Below, in pieces: positions 19,041 through 27,715 of a stretch of DNA of 55,852 bases. The notes beneath the pieces were generated by a model. That model saw only the letters and a list, made by a program, of their open reading frames with translations, was not told where the DNA came from and made no database searches. Made by a program: the position numbers and the translations under genes. Each line of letters opens with the position of its first letter. Positions within the stretch are counted from its first letter, which is position 1. Origin of the DNA: Snodgrassella alvi (lineage in GTDB: Bacteria; Pseudomonadota; Gammaproteobacteria; Burkholderiales; Neisseriaceae); the NCBI RefSeq assembly GCF_002777825.1, contig NZ_MEIR01000002.1:1-55852 (forward strand), in the 5' to 3' direction.

Positions 19041-19293
19041 TCTTATTCCTTTCCGAGGAAGGTGCCGTAAAAATCAATTTTTTAACAGTAAGTGATATGC
19101 CATCAGGTCACTGACAAGCCAGAACAGCAATATTCTATGCTGGTTTTACAACCGCTATAGTATCGAAAACAGGGCGATAAAACCGCAATGATGGCGTTAT
19201 TGCTGTCTGATTTAAAAAATTTAACAATAACATCAAATTGACACAGATAAAAGTCAAATATCTGCTTCAGGAAGAATAGACAAGTACGTGATA
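19041..19293. other. pntA upstream region
   Basis: No gene is visible. This stretch of about 250 bases should contain the pntAB promoter; no boxes stand out enough to name. Confidence 0.4.
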
Positions 19294-19332
19294 CAAAAAA
19301 GCCAGCCATCAGAAGTAATGGCTGGTTTTAGC
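19294..19332. terminator. Intrinsic terminator of the siderophore-binding lipoprotein gene
   Basis: AGCCAGCCAT (19300-19309) pairs with ATGGCTGGTT (19318-19327) around an 8-base loop, with an A-tract (T-tract on the minus strand) at 19295-19300. On the minus strand it directly follows the stop at 19349. Confidence 0.85.
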
Positions 19333-19348
19333 TTGGTATTAAGTGATG

Positions 19349-20287
19349 TTATTTAACGTCATTCAAGGGCTTCACAACTTCATCAATCTGCTGGTTCAGA
19401 CTTTCCAGCCCGTTACCAGACAGATACCATAAATCGGCACTGAGATAAACTACTTTTGTACCAGCGCGCTGCAAAACTTTGCCATCAAAATAGTCATTGC
19501 GCATTGGTGTTTTGCCGATGGCTTTGCTGCGGTCAACAACATAAACAATATCTGGATGGTATTGGTTGATAAACTGGCTATCCACCATTACAGGCACAGG
19601 CCTGCCATTAGCACCGATAACAGGTGTAGGCAGCTCATCCGCAGCCACTGCACGTTTAATCTTCAGTTCATCAAAAATCAGTGCCGGATAGGTGCCCTGA
19701 TTCATCAGCATGACATGGCCGTCATTATGCAGCACCACGATGGCTTTCTGGCCTGAATGTTGTGCCAGCTCGCGAGCCGCACTCATTTTCAGATCTAATG
19801 CTTTCACTTGCTGTTGCACTAGTGCTTCCTTGCCGGCAATTTTTCCCAACAGGCGGATTTGTTTTTTCACATCCTCATAATAATGCCCATCTGCGGCATT
19901 AACTGAATAATTCAGGGTAGGAGCAATGGCACTTAAATCTTTATAGAAAGCATTCTGGCGCCCACTCATAATAATCAGGTCAGGTTTGAGTGCCTGAATA
20001 GCGGCTATATCCGGCTCTTTCATCTGGCCTGCATTCTGTACCTGATCACTATGATATTGTTGCAGATACGCAGGAATATTGCTTACAGGTGCCGCTTTCA
20101 CCCGATTGCCGACACCCAGTGCGTCCAGCGTATCTAGTGCACCAAAATCCATCACCACAATTTTTTGTGGCGCCGCTGGCATCTTAACTTCTTCACCGGC
20201 CTGAGTAACATGCACTGGTGCACTTTGACAGGCACTCAAACCCAGAGCCAGCGCTGATAAAACAGCCATTGTTAAGATTTTTTTCAT
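19349..20287 (-). CDS. Iron-siderophore ABC transporter substrate-binding lipoprotein (FatB/YclQ type)
   Basis: The 312-residue protein has a lipoprotein signal peptide with the lipobox LSAC and Cys20, then a TroA/FepB-like periplasmic binding fold: KIVVMDFGALDTLDALG, DIAAIQALKPDLIIMSGRQ and VVVLHNDGHVMLMNQG-type blocks. This class binds catecholate or mixed siderophores (FetB, CeuE, YclQ). It is not accompanied by permease or ATPase genes here. The start lies ten bases from a Fur-like palindrome (20297-20344), so iron repression is expected. The ligand is inferred only from family. Confidence 0.9.
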   Translation of the reverse strand: MKKILTMAVLSALALGLSACQSAPVHVTQAGEEVKMPAAPQKIVVMDFGALDTLDALGVGNRVKAAPVSNIPAYLQQYHSDQVQNAGQMKEPDIAAIQALKPDLIIMSGRQNAFYKDLSAIAPTLNYSVNAADGHYYEDVKKQIRLLGKIAGKEALVQQQVKALDLKMSAARELAQHSGQKAIVVLHNDGHVMLMNQGTYPALIFDELKIKRAVAADELPTPVIGANGRPVPVMVDSQFINQYHPDIVYVVDRSKAIGKTPMRNDYFDGKVLQRAGTKVVYLSADLWYLSGNGLESLNQQIDEVVKPLNDVK

Positions 20288-20296
20288 AACAAATTA

Positions 20297-20344
20297 CCTT
20301 TTTATATTAAATAATGATAATTATTATTATTTAATATAAAAAGG
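20297..20344. promoter_or_regulatory. Fur-box-like 48-bp palindrome covering the RBS
   Basis: Arms 20297-20315 and 20326-20344 are exact 19-base reverse complements around the 10-base centre GATAATTATT. The central part AATAATGATAATTATTATT closely resembles the Fur box. The right-hand end of the minus-strand copy includes the AAAAGG that serves as ribosome binding site for the lipoprotein gene. Confidence 0.8.
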
Positions 20345-20429
20345 AAAAAGTCTAGCCTGCTAGTTGCTATTAATGGATATAACAAAAGATTTTAAGCAGA
20401 CACTGCACACAGCCGAATACTGTAATGCT

Positions 20430-20747
20430 TTAGTGAGCACCAAATTTCAGGCCAATAATACCGATGATAATCAGCCCCAGACTAATCAAGCGCAAGGCAC
20501 CGGCCGGCTCTCTGAACACGATAATACCTACAATGGTTGCACCCACCGCCCCAATCCCAGTCCATACCGCATAGGCTGTTCCTACCGGCAAGGAGCGCAT
20601 CGACTGTGCCAGTAACAGAAAACTGCCAACCAAGGCCACCAGAGTAATAATACTGGGCGTAAGTTTAGTGAAATTCTGTGAGTATTTAAGACCAATGGCC
20701 CAGACTACTTCCAGTAATCCGGCCAGTAATAATGACAGCCAAGCCAT
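20430..20747 (-). CDS. gdx: SMR-family guanidinium exporter (SugE/Gdx)
   Basis: The 105-residue protein has four membrane helices and the essential Glu13 ([15 protein letters not shown]). SugE/Gdx signature residues are present: the WAIGLK helix 1, [15 protein letters not shown] in helix 3 and the FREPAG loop. Such proteins work as dual-topology dimers that exchange guanidinium for protons. The guanidine-II riboswitch directly upstream (20768-20817) is strong independent support that the substrate is guanidinium rather than broad quaternary ammonium drugs. The RBS AGGA is six to nine bases before the ATG at 20747. Confidence 0.93.
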   Translation of the reverse strand: MAWLSLLLAGLLEVVWAIGLKYSQNFTKLTPSIITLVALVGSFLLLAQSMRSLPVGTAYAVWTGIGAVGATIVGIIVFREPAGALRLISLGLIIIGIIGLKFGAH

Positions 20748-20767
20748 GATTGTTCCTGTACTGGCTA

Positions 20768-20817
20768 ATGCAGGCCGTCCTGCATGAGAATTTACCGGCT
20801 AGGTCGTCCCAGACCGG
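20768..20817 (-). ncRNA. Guanidine-II (mini-ykkC) riboswitch
   Basis: The minus-strand leader of gdx folds into two hairpins. P1 (20795-20817) has about nine pairs with one bulged U and the loop ACGA. P2 (20768-20785) has seven perfect pairs (ATGCAGG / CCTGCAT) and the loop ACGG. A nine-base linker joins them, and the RBS lies just downstream. Two short hairpins with ACGR loops before an SMR exporter gene define the guanidine-II class. Ligand binding probably frees the ribosome binding site. Confidence 0.93.
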
Positions 20818-20976
20818 ATGCATAAGCATGTGAAACCACATCATAGTAGGCAGTCAAAGCCAACGTCAAGCATAGAAATGTCATGGCTATACTGAAACAG
20901 ATGGCAACCCTACCATCTGTCGGAATATCAGCATTTATAGCAACGCTTGAGCTTAAGATACAGCCGGCGCAATTGA

Positions 20977-21369
20977 TTATGCAGATTTATTTTTCTGAAT
21001 AAATTCAATTTTATAACCATCCGGGTCTTCCACAAACGCGATTACTGTTGTGCCATGCTGCATGGCACCAGCCTCTCGTGTTACTCGGCAGCCCTTAGCG
21101 CGCACAGCATCACAGGCAGCATAAGCATCATCAACCTCAATAGCAATATGGCCGTATCCGCTACCCAGCTCATAGGCATGGGTATCCCAGTTATAGGTTA
21201 ATTCCAGCACGGTGCTATTGGATTCTTCACCATAGCCAACAAAGGCCAGAGTAAAACGGCCACCGGGAAAATCTTCGCGTCGCAGCAGTTTCATGCCTAA
21301 CACATCCTGATAAAACGCCAGTGATTTATCCAGATCGCCTACGCGCAGCATAGTATGTAACATTCTCAT
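20977..21369 (-). CDS. gloA: Lactoylglutathione lyase (glyoxalase I)
   Basis: GloA converts the methylglyoxal-glutathione hemithioacetal to S-lactoylglutathione. The 130-residue protein has the metal ligands His5, Glu56, His74 and Glu122 at exactly the positions of the E. coli Ni-dependent enzyme, plus the family opening [19 protein letters not shown] and DPDGYKIEF. The RBS AAAGGA lies seven bases before the ATG at 21369. It follows queA after 11 bases and is probably co-transcribed with it. Confidence 0.96.
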   Translation of the reverse strand: MRMLHTMLRVGDLDKSLAFYQDVLGMKLLRREDFPGGRFTLAFVGYGEESNSTVLELTYNWDTHAYELGSGYGHIAIEVDDAYAACDAVRAKGCRVTREAGAMQHGTTVIAFVEDPDGYKIEFIQKNKSA

Positions 21370-21380
21370 GTTCTGTTCCT

Positions 21381-22421
21381 TTATTTTGTTTTTGCTTGCT
21401 CCAGATTACCCAGCAGCATGGCATCGCCATAACTAAAAAAACGGTATTGTGCTGCAATGGCATGCTGGTAAATGGCACGGATTTCATCATAACCGCTAAA
21501 AGCACTCACTAGCATCAGTAACGTTGATTTGGGCAGGTGAAAGTTGGTAATCATGCGATCGATGACCTTAAACTGGTATCCAGGGGTAATAAATATACTG
21601 GTATCTCCCTGCCCGGCCTGCAATTTTCCACTGCGCGCAGCAGATTCCAGTGCGCGTACTGTGGTGGTACCCACTGCCCAGACTTTATTACCACGAGCAT
21701 GCGCAGCTTCTATTTCTGCCACTACTGTTTCACTCACATCATACCATTCACTGTGCATATGATGCTCGGCGATATTCTCTACCCGCACTGGCTGAAAAGT
21801 ACCAGCACCCACATGCAGGGTTACCTCAGCCAGATGCACGCCTTTAGTTTGCAATTGTTGCAAAATGGTATCAGTAAAATGCAAACCGGCAGTAGGTGCA
21901 GCCACCGCACCTTCATGTTTGGCATACACCGTCTGATAACGTTCATCATCGTCATCATCGGCCGAACGGGTAATGTATGGCGGCAAAGGCAGATGGCCGT
22001 GAATAGCCAGCAATTCCCAGACCGTCTGGTTACCAGCAAAATGCAGCACAAACAATTCACCCTGACGAGCTTGCATCTTTGCATGCAAACCACCTTCAAA
22101 AATCAGTTCTGTGCCCGGTTTGGGGGATTTGGATGAACGCACATGCGCCAGAGCAGTATGTGCATCCAGCACGCGCTCAATCAACGCTTCAATCTGACCA
22201 CCACTGGCCTTGTGACCAAACAGGCGTGCTTTCATTACACGAGTATTGTTAAATACCAAGACGTCACCGGCTGCAATATGGTCAGCCAGCCGGGTAAATT
22301 CGCTGTCGGCCGGCTGTTGCCCGGGCAGAGCAACTAATAAACGGCTGTTGCCACGCTCGGCTGGCGGATGCTGTGCAATCAGTTCTGGCGGCAAATCAAA
22401 GTCAAAATCATTAATATGCAT
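21381..22421 (-). CDS. queA: S-adenosylmethionine:tRNA ribosyltransferase-isomerase
   Basis: QueA transfers and isomerises the ribosyl group of SAM onto preQ1-modified tRNA, forming epoxyqueuosine. The 346-residue protein has the family order [42 protein letters not shown] and [18 protein letters not shown]. Length is normal. There is no other queuosine gene in the window. It is first in a probable queA-gloA transcript, with about 1 kb of sparse DNA upstream. Confidence 0.97.
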   Translation of the reverse strand: MHINDFDFDLPPELIAQHPPAERGNSRLLVALPGQQPADSEFTRLADHIAAGDVLVFNNTRVMKARLFGHKASGGQIEALIERVLDAHTALAHVRSSKSPKPGTELIFEGGLHAKMQARQGELFVLHFAGNQTVWELLAIHGHLPLPPYITRSADDDDDERYQTVYAKHEGAVAAPTAGLHFTDTILQQLQTKGVHLAEVTLHVGAGTFQPVRVENIAEHHMHSEWYDVSETVVAEIEAAHARGNKVWAVGTTTVRALESAARSGKLQAGQGDTSIFITPGYQFKVIDRMITNFHLPKSTLLMLVSAFSGYDEIRAIYQHAIAAQYRFFSYGDAMLLGNLEQAKTK

Positions 22422-22795
22422 GTACTAGTGCCTGAAAACGGCAAAAGACGTATTATATGCCTGCTACGGTAAGCTGCGAAGCAGTAGCATGCGATAGCAT
22501 GCTGGCCAGAGGCTAATTAGCTGGTTTTCCAGAAATCAATGTTATCTTAAGTATTTTTATAATTAATTCTGTTTTCAATATTGAATTTTAATCTTAAATC
22601 ATGGCTTTATCCTATCGTAGTCAATATGATAACAGACTACAAAATATTAATTATTTTTAAATAGTCATTACAAAAAAAACGATAGGTGTTTAAAGTAACA
22701 TTATGGTTTAATTCTGTTATTCATCCAATTCATATTGCTAGCAAGTATGAAATTATGGAAAGATGAAATTAAACTAATCCAATAATCTACCTGAA
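22422..22795. other. Gene-free AT-rich DNA upstream of queA
   Basis: About 370 bases. No frame with coding character. It must hold the queA promoter on the minus strand, but I cannot place it. Confidence 0.4.
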
Positions 22796-23165
22796 CGGTA
22801 AACAAAAAACGAAAATATTATATTTAATCATTGCTTTATGCATTAGTTCTCTATTTTAAAATTGCTCATATATTATTTCATGACGCTTGGTTATGATGAA
22901 ATTACAAATATTATCTGGGGTGAAGACAGAAAAAGCTTGGCAAATTATAAAACTGTTACATATTCATACTCTAAATGTTTGATATATTTCAATAATAACA
23001 AAAGAATTAATTATTAATAATGGATATTTTTATTTTCACAGTAATCCTGTTGGTAAAGTTACACTAAAAGGTAAACCTGTTTATATCTGGAACGGAAAAT
23101 TTTTAACTGAGAACGAGTTAGCAGTTAAGAATATTGAAGAAGGTTTTGTTTATCGCTATGACTAA
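22796..23165 (+). pseudogene. Decayed gene for a small secreted protein
   Basis: Three consecutive fragments in different frames look like one broken gene. (1) A signal-peptide-like stretch, KILYLIIALCISSLF, ends at a stop near 22857. (2) 22880-23017 reads MTLGYDEITNIIWGEDRKSL and ends ...IYFNNNKRINY. (3) The other frame, up to the stop at 23163-23165, reads GKVTLKGKPVYIWNGKF and ends EEGFVYRYD. Part 2 resembles the SmpA-like 'GMSYDEV..ILG' pattern of small lipoproteins. The base composition is more A/T-rich than the flanking genes. The original function is unknown. Confidence 0.5.
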
Positions 23166-23430
23166 ATCATAGATGATCAAATTAACATTTGATAAAAGAA
23201 GATTCGATTATTCAGCATTTATCATCTTGCCTAAAATTTATATTTCTACTCTCTCAATTCCTGTCATTATTTTAGACAAAAATTTAAGTAATGTGCACGC
23301 AAAATAAGGCTGCCAGACTATAAGCTGTACAGAAGGACATCATTTACACAGTGAAATAAATACAAAAACACTGGACATCTGCGCGCATTTTCGGCAAAAA
23401 TGGCGTAATTTTGCTAAAACCAATAAATCT
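23166..23430. other. Interval before aroQ
   Basis: About 265 bases with no gene recognised. The promoter of the aroQ-accB-accC cluster is expected here. Confidence 0.4.
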
Positions 23431-23889
23431 ATGAGTGCCTCTATTCTGGTTTTAAACGGCCCCAATCTTAATCTTTTGGGTGTGCGTGAACCGCATATAT
23501 ATGGTCATGCCACACTGGCAGACATCAACCAGAAACTGCGGGTACAGGCACAGGCAGCCGGTATGACGCTGGAAACACTGCAAAGCAATGCTGAACATAT
23601 TCTGACCGAACGCATTCAGGCGGCTTTAACTGATGATACCCGGTTTATTATTATTAATCCGGGCGCATTTACCCATACCAGTGTGGCCATCCGTGATGCT
23701 TTTGCCGCTGCCGGCAAGCCATTTATTGAGGTACACATTTCCAATGTACATGCCCGCGAAGCTTTCCGGCGCCATTCCTATCTGTCCGATATTGCCATGG
23801 GCGTAATCTGTGGTCTGGGCGTATATGGTTACGAAGCGGCATTACATCGGGCAATTGAATACATTCAAGAGACCAGCCGCCAACACTAA
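23431..23889 (+). CDS. aroQ: Type II 3-dehydroquinate dehydratase
   Basis: AroQ removes water from 3-dehydroquinate in the shikimate pathway. The 152-residue protein has [16 protein letters not shown] (catalytic Tyr in HIYG), [15 protein letters not shown] and the active-site block [15 protein letters not shown]. Length is normal for the dodecameric type II enzyme. The ATG at 23431 has no strong RBS. It is directly upstream of accB, the common beta- and gamma-proteobacterial order aroQ-accB-accC-prmA. Confidence 0.97.
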   Translation: MSASILVLNGPNLNLLGVREPHIYGHATLADINQKLRVQAQAAGMTLETLQSNAEHILTERIQAALTDDTRFIIINPGAFTHTSVAIRDAFAAAGKPFIEVHISNVHAREAFRRHSYLSDIAMGVICGLGVYGYEAALHRAIEYIQETSRQH

Positions 23890-23930
23890 TACCTATTGCG
23901 GCCAAGTCGAAACACACAAGGGTTCATAAT

Positions 23931-24398
23931 ATGGATTTACGTAAACTAAAAAAACTCATTGATTTGGTAGAAGAATCCGGCATTGCCGAAATCGAGGTTA
24001 CCGAAGGTGAGGAAAAGGTACGCATTACCCGTACTACTGCGGCAACCCAACCAGTATATGCGGCGCCGATGCAGCAACAGCCTGCCATGATGGCAGCACC
24101 TGCGGCAGCAGCCACAGAAACGACAGCAACTGCGTCTGCACCGGAAGCTGCCGCCCCCGACCTGAGCAAGGCAGTAAAATCACCGATGGTCGGCACATTT
24201 TACCGGGCAGCCAGCCCCAATTCCGCACCGTTTGTTGAAGTGGGTCAGACGGTTAATGCTGGTGATACCTTGTGTATCATTGAAGCCATGAAACTGATGA
24301 ATGAAATCGAAGCCGATCACAGTGGCGTGGTGAAAGAAATCCTTATAGCTAATGGACAGCCTGTTGAATTCGGTGAACCGCTGTTTATTATTGAGTAA
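23931..24398 (+). CDS. accB: Biotin carboxyl carrier protein of acetyl-CoA carboxylase
   Basis: AccB carries the carboxyl group on biotin for the first step of fatty-acid synthesis. The 155-residue protein has an N-terminal helical part (1-35), an Ala/Pro-rich linker (about 45-80), and the biotinyl domain with [11 protein letters not shown], where Lys121 is biotinylated. The 'thumb' segment [14 protein letters not shown] is present. It starts 41 bases after aroQ and is followed 46 bases later by accC. Confidence 0.97.
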   Translation: MDLRKLKKLIDLVEESGIAEIEVTEGEEKVRITRTTAATQPVYAAPMQQQPAMMAAPAAAATETTATASAPEAAAPDLSKAVKSPMVGTFYRAASPNSAPFVEVGQTVNAGDTLCIIEAMKLMNEIEADHSGVVKEILIANGQPVEFGEPLFIIE

Positions 24399-24444
24399 TT
24401 CTCAATATCAGTAATATTTCCCGTTTCTTACAAGGTATTGCCTT

Positions 24445-25803
24445 ATGTTAAAAAAAGTTCTTATTGCCAATCGTGGCGAAATTGCGCTGCGCATTCTGCG
24501 CGCCTGCCACGAGCTGGGTATTGCAACTGTAGCAGTGCATTCGGAAGCAGACAGTGATGCCTTACATGTGAAGCTGGCAGATGAATCTGTGTGTATTGGG
24601 CCGGCCAGCTCTGCTCAGAGTTATCTGAATATTCCTGCCCTGATTTCCGCAGCTGAAGTTACCGATGCGGATGCCATTCATCCCGGCTATGGTTTTCTGG
24701 CTGAAAATGATGGTTTTGCCGAACAGGTGGAAGAGTCCGGTTTTGTATTTATCGGCCCACGTCCAGAAACCATCCGCCAGATGGGGGACAAAGTTTCTGC
24801 CAAAAAGGCCATGCAGGCTGCTGGTGTGCCATGTGTGCCCGGTTCAGACGGTGCATTGCCGGAAGATCCACATGAAATTGAAAAAATCGGTGCGCAAGTT
24901 GGCTATCCGGTGATTATTAAAGCTTCAGGTGGTGGTGGTGGTCGCGGTATGCGTGTGGTAGAAAAAGCTGAAGACCTGCTGGCTGCGGTAGAAATGACCC
25001 GCACTGAAGCTGGTGCAGCTTTTGGCAATCCAGCCGTGTATATGGAGCGCTATCTGCAAAAACCGCGCCATATAGAAATCCAGATATTATGTGATGAGCA
25101 TGGCAATGCCATCTATCTGGGTGAACGTGACTGCTCTATGCAGCGGCGCCATCAGAAAGTAATTGAGGAAGCGCCTGCACCGTTTATCACACCAGAAGAA
25201 CGGGAACGTATCGGTACTGCCTGTGTGGCTGCCTGTAAGCGCATTGGCTACCGTGGTGCAGGTACTTTTGAATTCCTGTATGAAGACGGTGAATTTTTCT
25301 TCATTGAAATGAATACCCGTGTACAGGTAGAGCATGCCATTACTGAGCTGATTACCGGTGTGGATATTGTGCAGGAGCAGATCCGTGTTGCCTCCGGCCT
25401 GCCGTTATCCTATACCCAAGCTGATATCCACTTGCAAGGACATGCTTTCGAGTGCCGGATTAATGCCGAAGATCCGTACACCTTTGTCCCCAGCCCCGGC
25501 CTGATTACCAGTTGCCACCAGCCCGGCGGTAATGGCGTGCGCATCGACAGCCATATTTATCAGGGCTATACCGTACCGCCTTACTACGATAGTATGATTG
25601 GTAAAGTCTGTACTCTCGGCCGTAACCGCGAAGAAGCCATTGCCAAAATGCGTGTAGCCCTGCGGGAACTTGCCATTACAGGCATAAAAACCAATACCAA
25701 CCTGCATCGCGACATTTTTGCTGATCCGGGCTTTATCCAGGGTGGTGAAAGTATTCACTATCTTGAGCAATGGTTACAAAAACACAAAGAAGCACAAAAA
25801 TAA
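24445..25803 (+). CDS. accC: Biotin carboxylase subunit of acetyl-CoA carboxylase
   Basis: AccC carboxylates the biotin of AccB using ATP and bicarbonate. The 452-residue protein is an ATP-grasp enzyme: N-terminal [16 protein letters not shown], the glycine-rich ATP loop [28 protein letters not shown] (metal and catalytic Glu/Arg), and RINAEDP. Length is normal. RBS AAGG upstream of the ATG at 24445. A terminator follows at 25836, so prmA may have its own promoter. Confidence 0.98.
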   Translation: MLKKVLIANRGEIALRILRACHELGIATVAVHSEADSDALHVKLADESVCIGPASSAQSYLNIPALISAAEVTDADAIHPGYGFLAENDGFAEQVEESGFVFIGPRPETIRQMGDKVSAKKAMQAAGVPCVPGSDGALPEDPHEIEKIGAQVGYPVIIKASGGGGGRGMRVVEKAEDLLAAVEMTRTEAGAAFGNPAVYMERYLQKPRHIEIQILCDEHGNAIYLGERDCSMQRRHQKVIEEAPAPFITPEERERIGTACVAACKRIGYRGAGTFEFLYEDGEFFFIEMNTRVQVEHAITELITGVDIVQEQIRVASGLPLSYTQADIHLQGHAFECRINAEDPYTFVPSPGLITSCHQPGGNGVRIDSHIYQGYTVPPYYDSMIGKVCTLGRNREEAIAKMRVALRELAITGIKTNTNLHRDIFADPGFIQGGESIHYLEQWLQKHKEAQK

Positions 25804-25835
25804 TTTACAATACGCGTACATTGCGCTTTTGTTTA

Positions 25836-25866
25836 CAGGCAGCCGCAGTGGCTGCCTGAAGTTTTA
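25836..25866 (+). terminator. Terminator after accC
   Basis: CAGGCAGCC (25836-25844) and GGCTGCCTG (25850-25858) form a 9-bp stem with the loop GCAGT, followed by AAGTTTT. The right arm, GGCTGCCTGAA, resembles the DNA-uptake-sequence core used by some Neisseriaceae, which often builds terminators. Confidence 0.65.
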
Positions 25867-25893
25867 TAAACATCCATATACGGTAAAAAAGCC

Positions 25894-26790
25894 ATGCACT
25901 ACCAACAAGTTGTCATCACAGTTACACAAGACCAGGTTGATAAGCTCTCCGATGCACTGATTGAAAACGGCGCATTAAGTACCGCTATTGAAGACGCTAA
26001 TGCCGGTAATGATAATGAGCAGCCAATTTTTGGCGAACCAGATATGCCCACCGAGCAGGTGTGGCTGCAAAGCAATATTGTGGCACTATTTGATGAAAAT
26101 GCCGCCATTGAGGCCATTGTGTCTGCTGCTGCACGGGATTGCGCCATTGACATGCCGCATTACTATCTGGAAACTATTCCTGAGCAGGACTGGGTACGAC
26201 TGACGCAATCACAGTTCGACCCGATTCAGATTTCTTCCCGCTTGTGGATAACGCCATCGTGGCATAACCAGCCAACCGAGCCTGATGTGATTAATCTGCA
26301 ACTGGATCCCGGGCTGGCATTTGGTACGGGTAGCCACCCCACTACCCACTTGTGTCTGCAATGGCTGGATAATCATGTGCGTGGTGGTGAAACCCTGCTT
26401 GACTACGGCTGTGGTTCAGGCATTCTGGCAATCGCAGCACTGAAACTGGGAGTTGGCCGTGCCTGTGGTGTAGATATCGACCCGCAAGCCATACGCGCCA
26501 GTCAGGACAATGCGCTACAGAATCATGTAGATGCCGATTTTTTCCTGCCAGACGACCTGCCTACCGAACAGCAGTTCGATATTGTTATCGCCAATATTCT
26601 GGCCAATCCGCTGCGTCTGCTGGCGCAAATGCTGGCTGAACGTACGCGCACTGGTGGCGAGATTGTTCTATCAGGTATTTTGGCTGAACAGACGGAAGAG
26701 CTGAGTGAAATTTATCGCCAGTGGTTTGATTTGAATCCACCTATAACACTGGATGGCTGGGTATGCATTAGTGGTCGGAAAAGAGCATAA
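25894..26790 (+). CDS. prmA: Ribosomal protein L11 methyltransferase
   Basis: PrmA methylates several amino groups of ribosomal protein L11 with SAM. The 298-residue protein has an N-terminal recognition domain (1-65), the DPGLAFGTGSHPTT block, the SAM loop LLDYGCGSGILAIAAL and the catalytic IVIANILANPLRLLA. Length is normal. It follows accC, with a terminator between, as in many Neisseriaceae and gamma-proteobacteria. Confidence 0.96.
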   Translation: MHYQQVVITVTQDQVDKLSDALIENGALSTAIEDANAGNDNEQPIFGEPDMPTEQVWLQSNIVALFDENAAIEAIVSAAARDCAIDMPHYYLETIPEQDWVRLTQSQFDPIQISSRLWITPSWHNQPTEPDVINLQLDPGLAFGTGSHPTTHLCLQWLDNHVRGGETLLDYGCGSGILAIAALKLGVGRACGVDIDPQAIRASQDNALQNHVDADFFLPDDLPTEQQFDIVIANILANPLRLLAQMLAERTRTGGEIVLSGILAEQTEELSEIYRQWFDLNPPITLDGWVCISGRKRA

Positions 26791-26914
26791 TCACCCGGCA
26801 CTGTCATTTGTCTAACAGCACTGATACGACACACTAATGCGATTTAACGGCTATCCGCTTTTGACAGTACGGAATTTCCTCCTTTTTTAACTATTTTGGT
26901 TTGCTGAAATAATC

Positions 26915-27715
26915 ATGTCTAAAACAATTACTGTTATTTGTCCCAAATGCCATGCAGAAAACACCGTAATGACACCGCCACGCGATGGAGGACGTGTCGT
27001 GTGTCGTAAGTGTCAGTACAAATTTACTGTTGTATCCAAAATCCGAACCAGCAAAAATGTTACTCCACAGCCTGCGCCAAGCAAAAATGATAATTCTGCT
27101 TCCGGCCAGCAGGTATTGAGTGCCGAAGAAGTCATGGATATGCTGAGCAGCGCATTGAATCAGCCCCCCCAAAAAAAACGCGCGCAGACGCAAATCTATA
27201 CCAGTGCACCCACACCAAACAATACTGCCGTCATCGATAAGCGGCCAAATCTGAATACGCTGTTAAATCAGGTGGCCAATAAAGTTGAAATCCGCCAGCC
27301 TGCAATAACCGAGCCAGAACCAGAACATTTGTCTACGCCGCAGCCGCAATTGGCCAGTAGTGAACTGCTGCGTAATCCTGCTCTTGCACAGGCTTCGGCA
27401 AAAGAAACACTGGCTACTACCAATACACCGGTACACGTCCCGGAGGAAAACACCACCAATATATCCATGAACAGTAATGTGAATAACCTGAATAATCTTG
27501 TTTTTACCTTATTGCCTAATGACAACCCAAATCAGGCAGATGTACCATTGCTGCTCAATGATGCGATCGAAAAAACCGATGCCATTCATGCCAAAACAGA
27601 ATTCCTGCACCACCAGCAGGACAAATTATCCAAAGAATTTAACTGGACACTGGCCACCATTGTTGCGTTAACGGTACTGATGATGCAGTTATTTTATTTA
27701 ATGGCAGTAAAATGA
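26915..27715 (+). CDS. MJ0042-type zinc-ribbon protein with C-terminal membrane helix
   Basis: The protein has 266 residues. The N-terminus has a zinc ribbon of the MJ0042 type: Cys9-x2-Cys12 and Cys30-x2-Cys33 (VICPKCHAEN and VCRKCQYKF). A long low-complexity region rich in Pro, Asn, Thr and Gln (45-200) follows, then a helix of about 21 residues near the C-terminus (TLATIVALTVLMMQLFYLMA). It probably sits in the inner membrane with the ribbon in the cytosol. The function is unknown; DUF3426-type zinc-ribbon proteins near prmA are common in beta-proteobacteria. The stop overlaps the argA start by four bases. Confidence 0.8.
   Translation: MSKTITVICPKCHAENTVMTPPRDGGRVVCRKCQYKFTVVSKIRTSKNVTPQPAPSKNDNSASGQQVLSAEEVMDMLSSALNQPPQKKRAQTQIYTSAPTPNNTAVIDKRPNLNTLLNQVANKVEIRQPAITEPEPEHLSTPQPQLASSELLRNPALAQASAKETLATTNTPVHVPEENTTNISMNSNVNNLNNLVFTLLPNDNPNQADVPLLLNDAIEKTDAIHAKTEFLHHQQDKLSKEFNWTLATIVALTVLMMQLFYLMAVK

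Noticed and set aside
21537-22136. A 199-residue open frame on the plus strand
   Set aside because: It lies entirely opposite queA and has no ribosome binding site or family motifs.
27268-27525. 85-residue minus-strand frame inside the zinc-ribbon gene
   Set aside because: It is a shadow of a low-complexity linker on the other strand.
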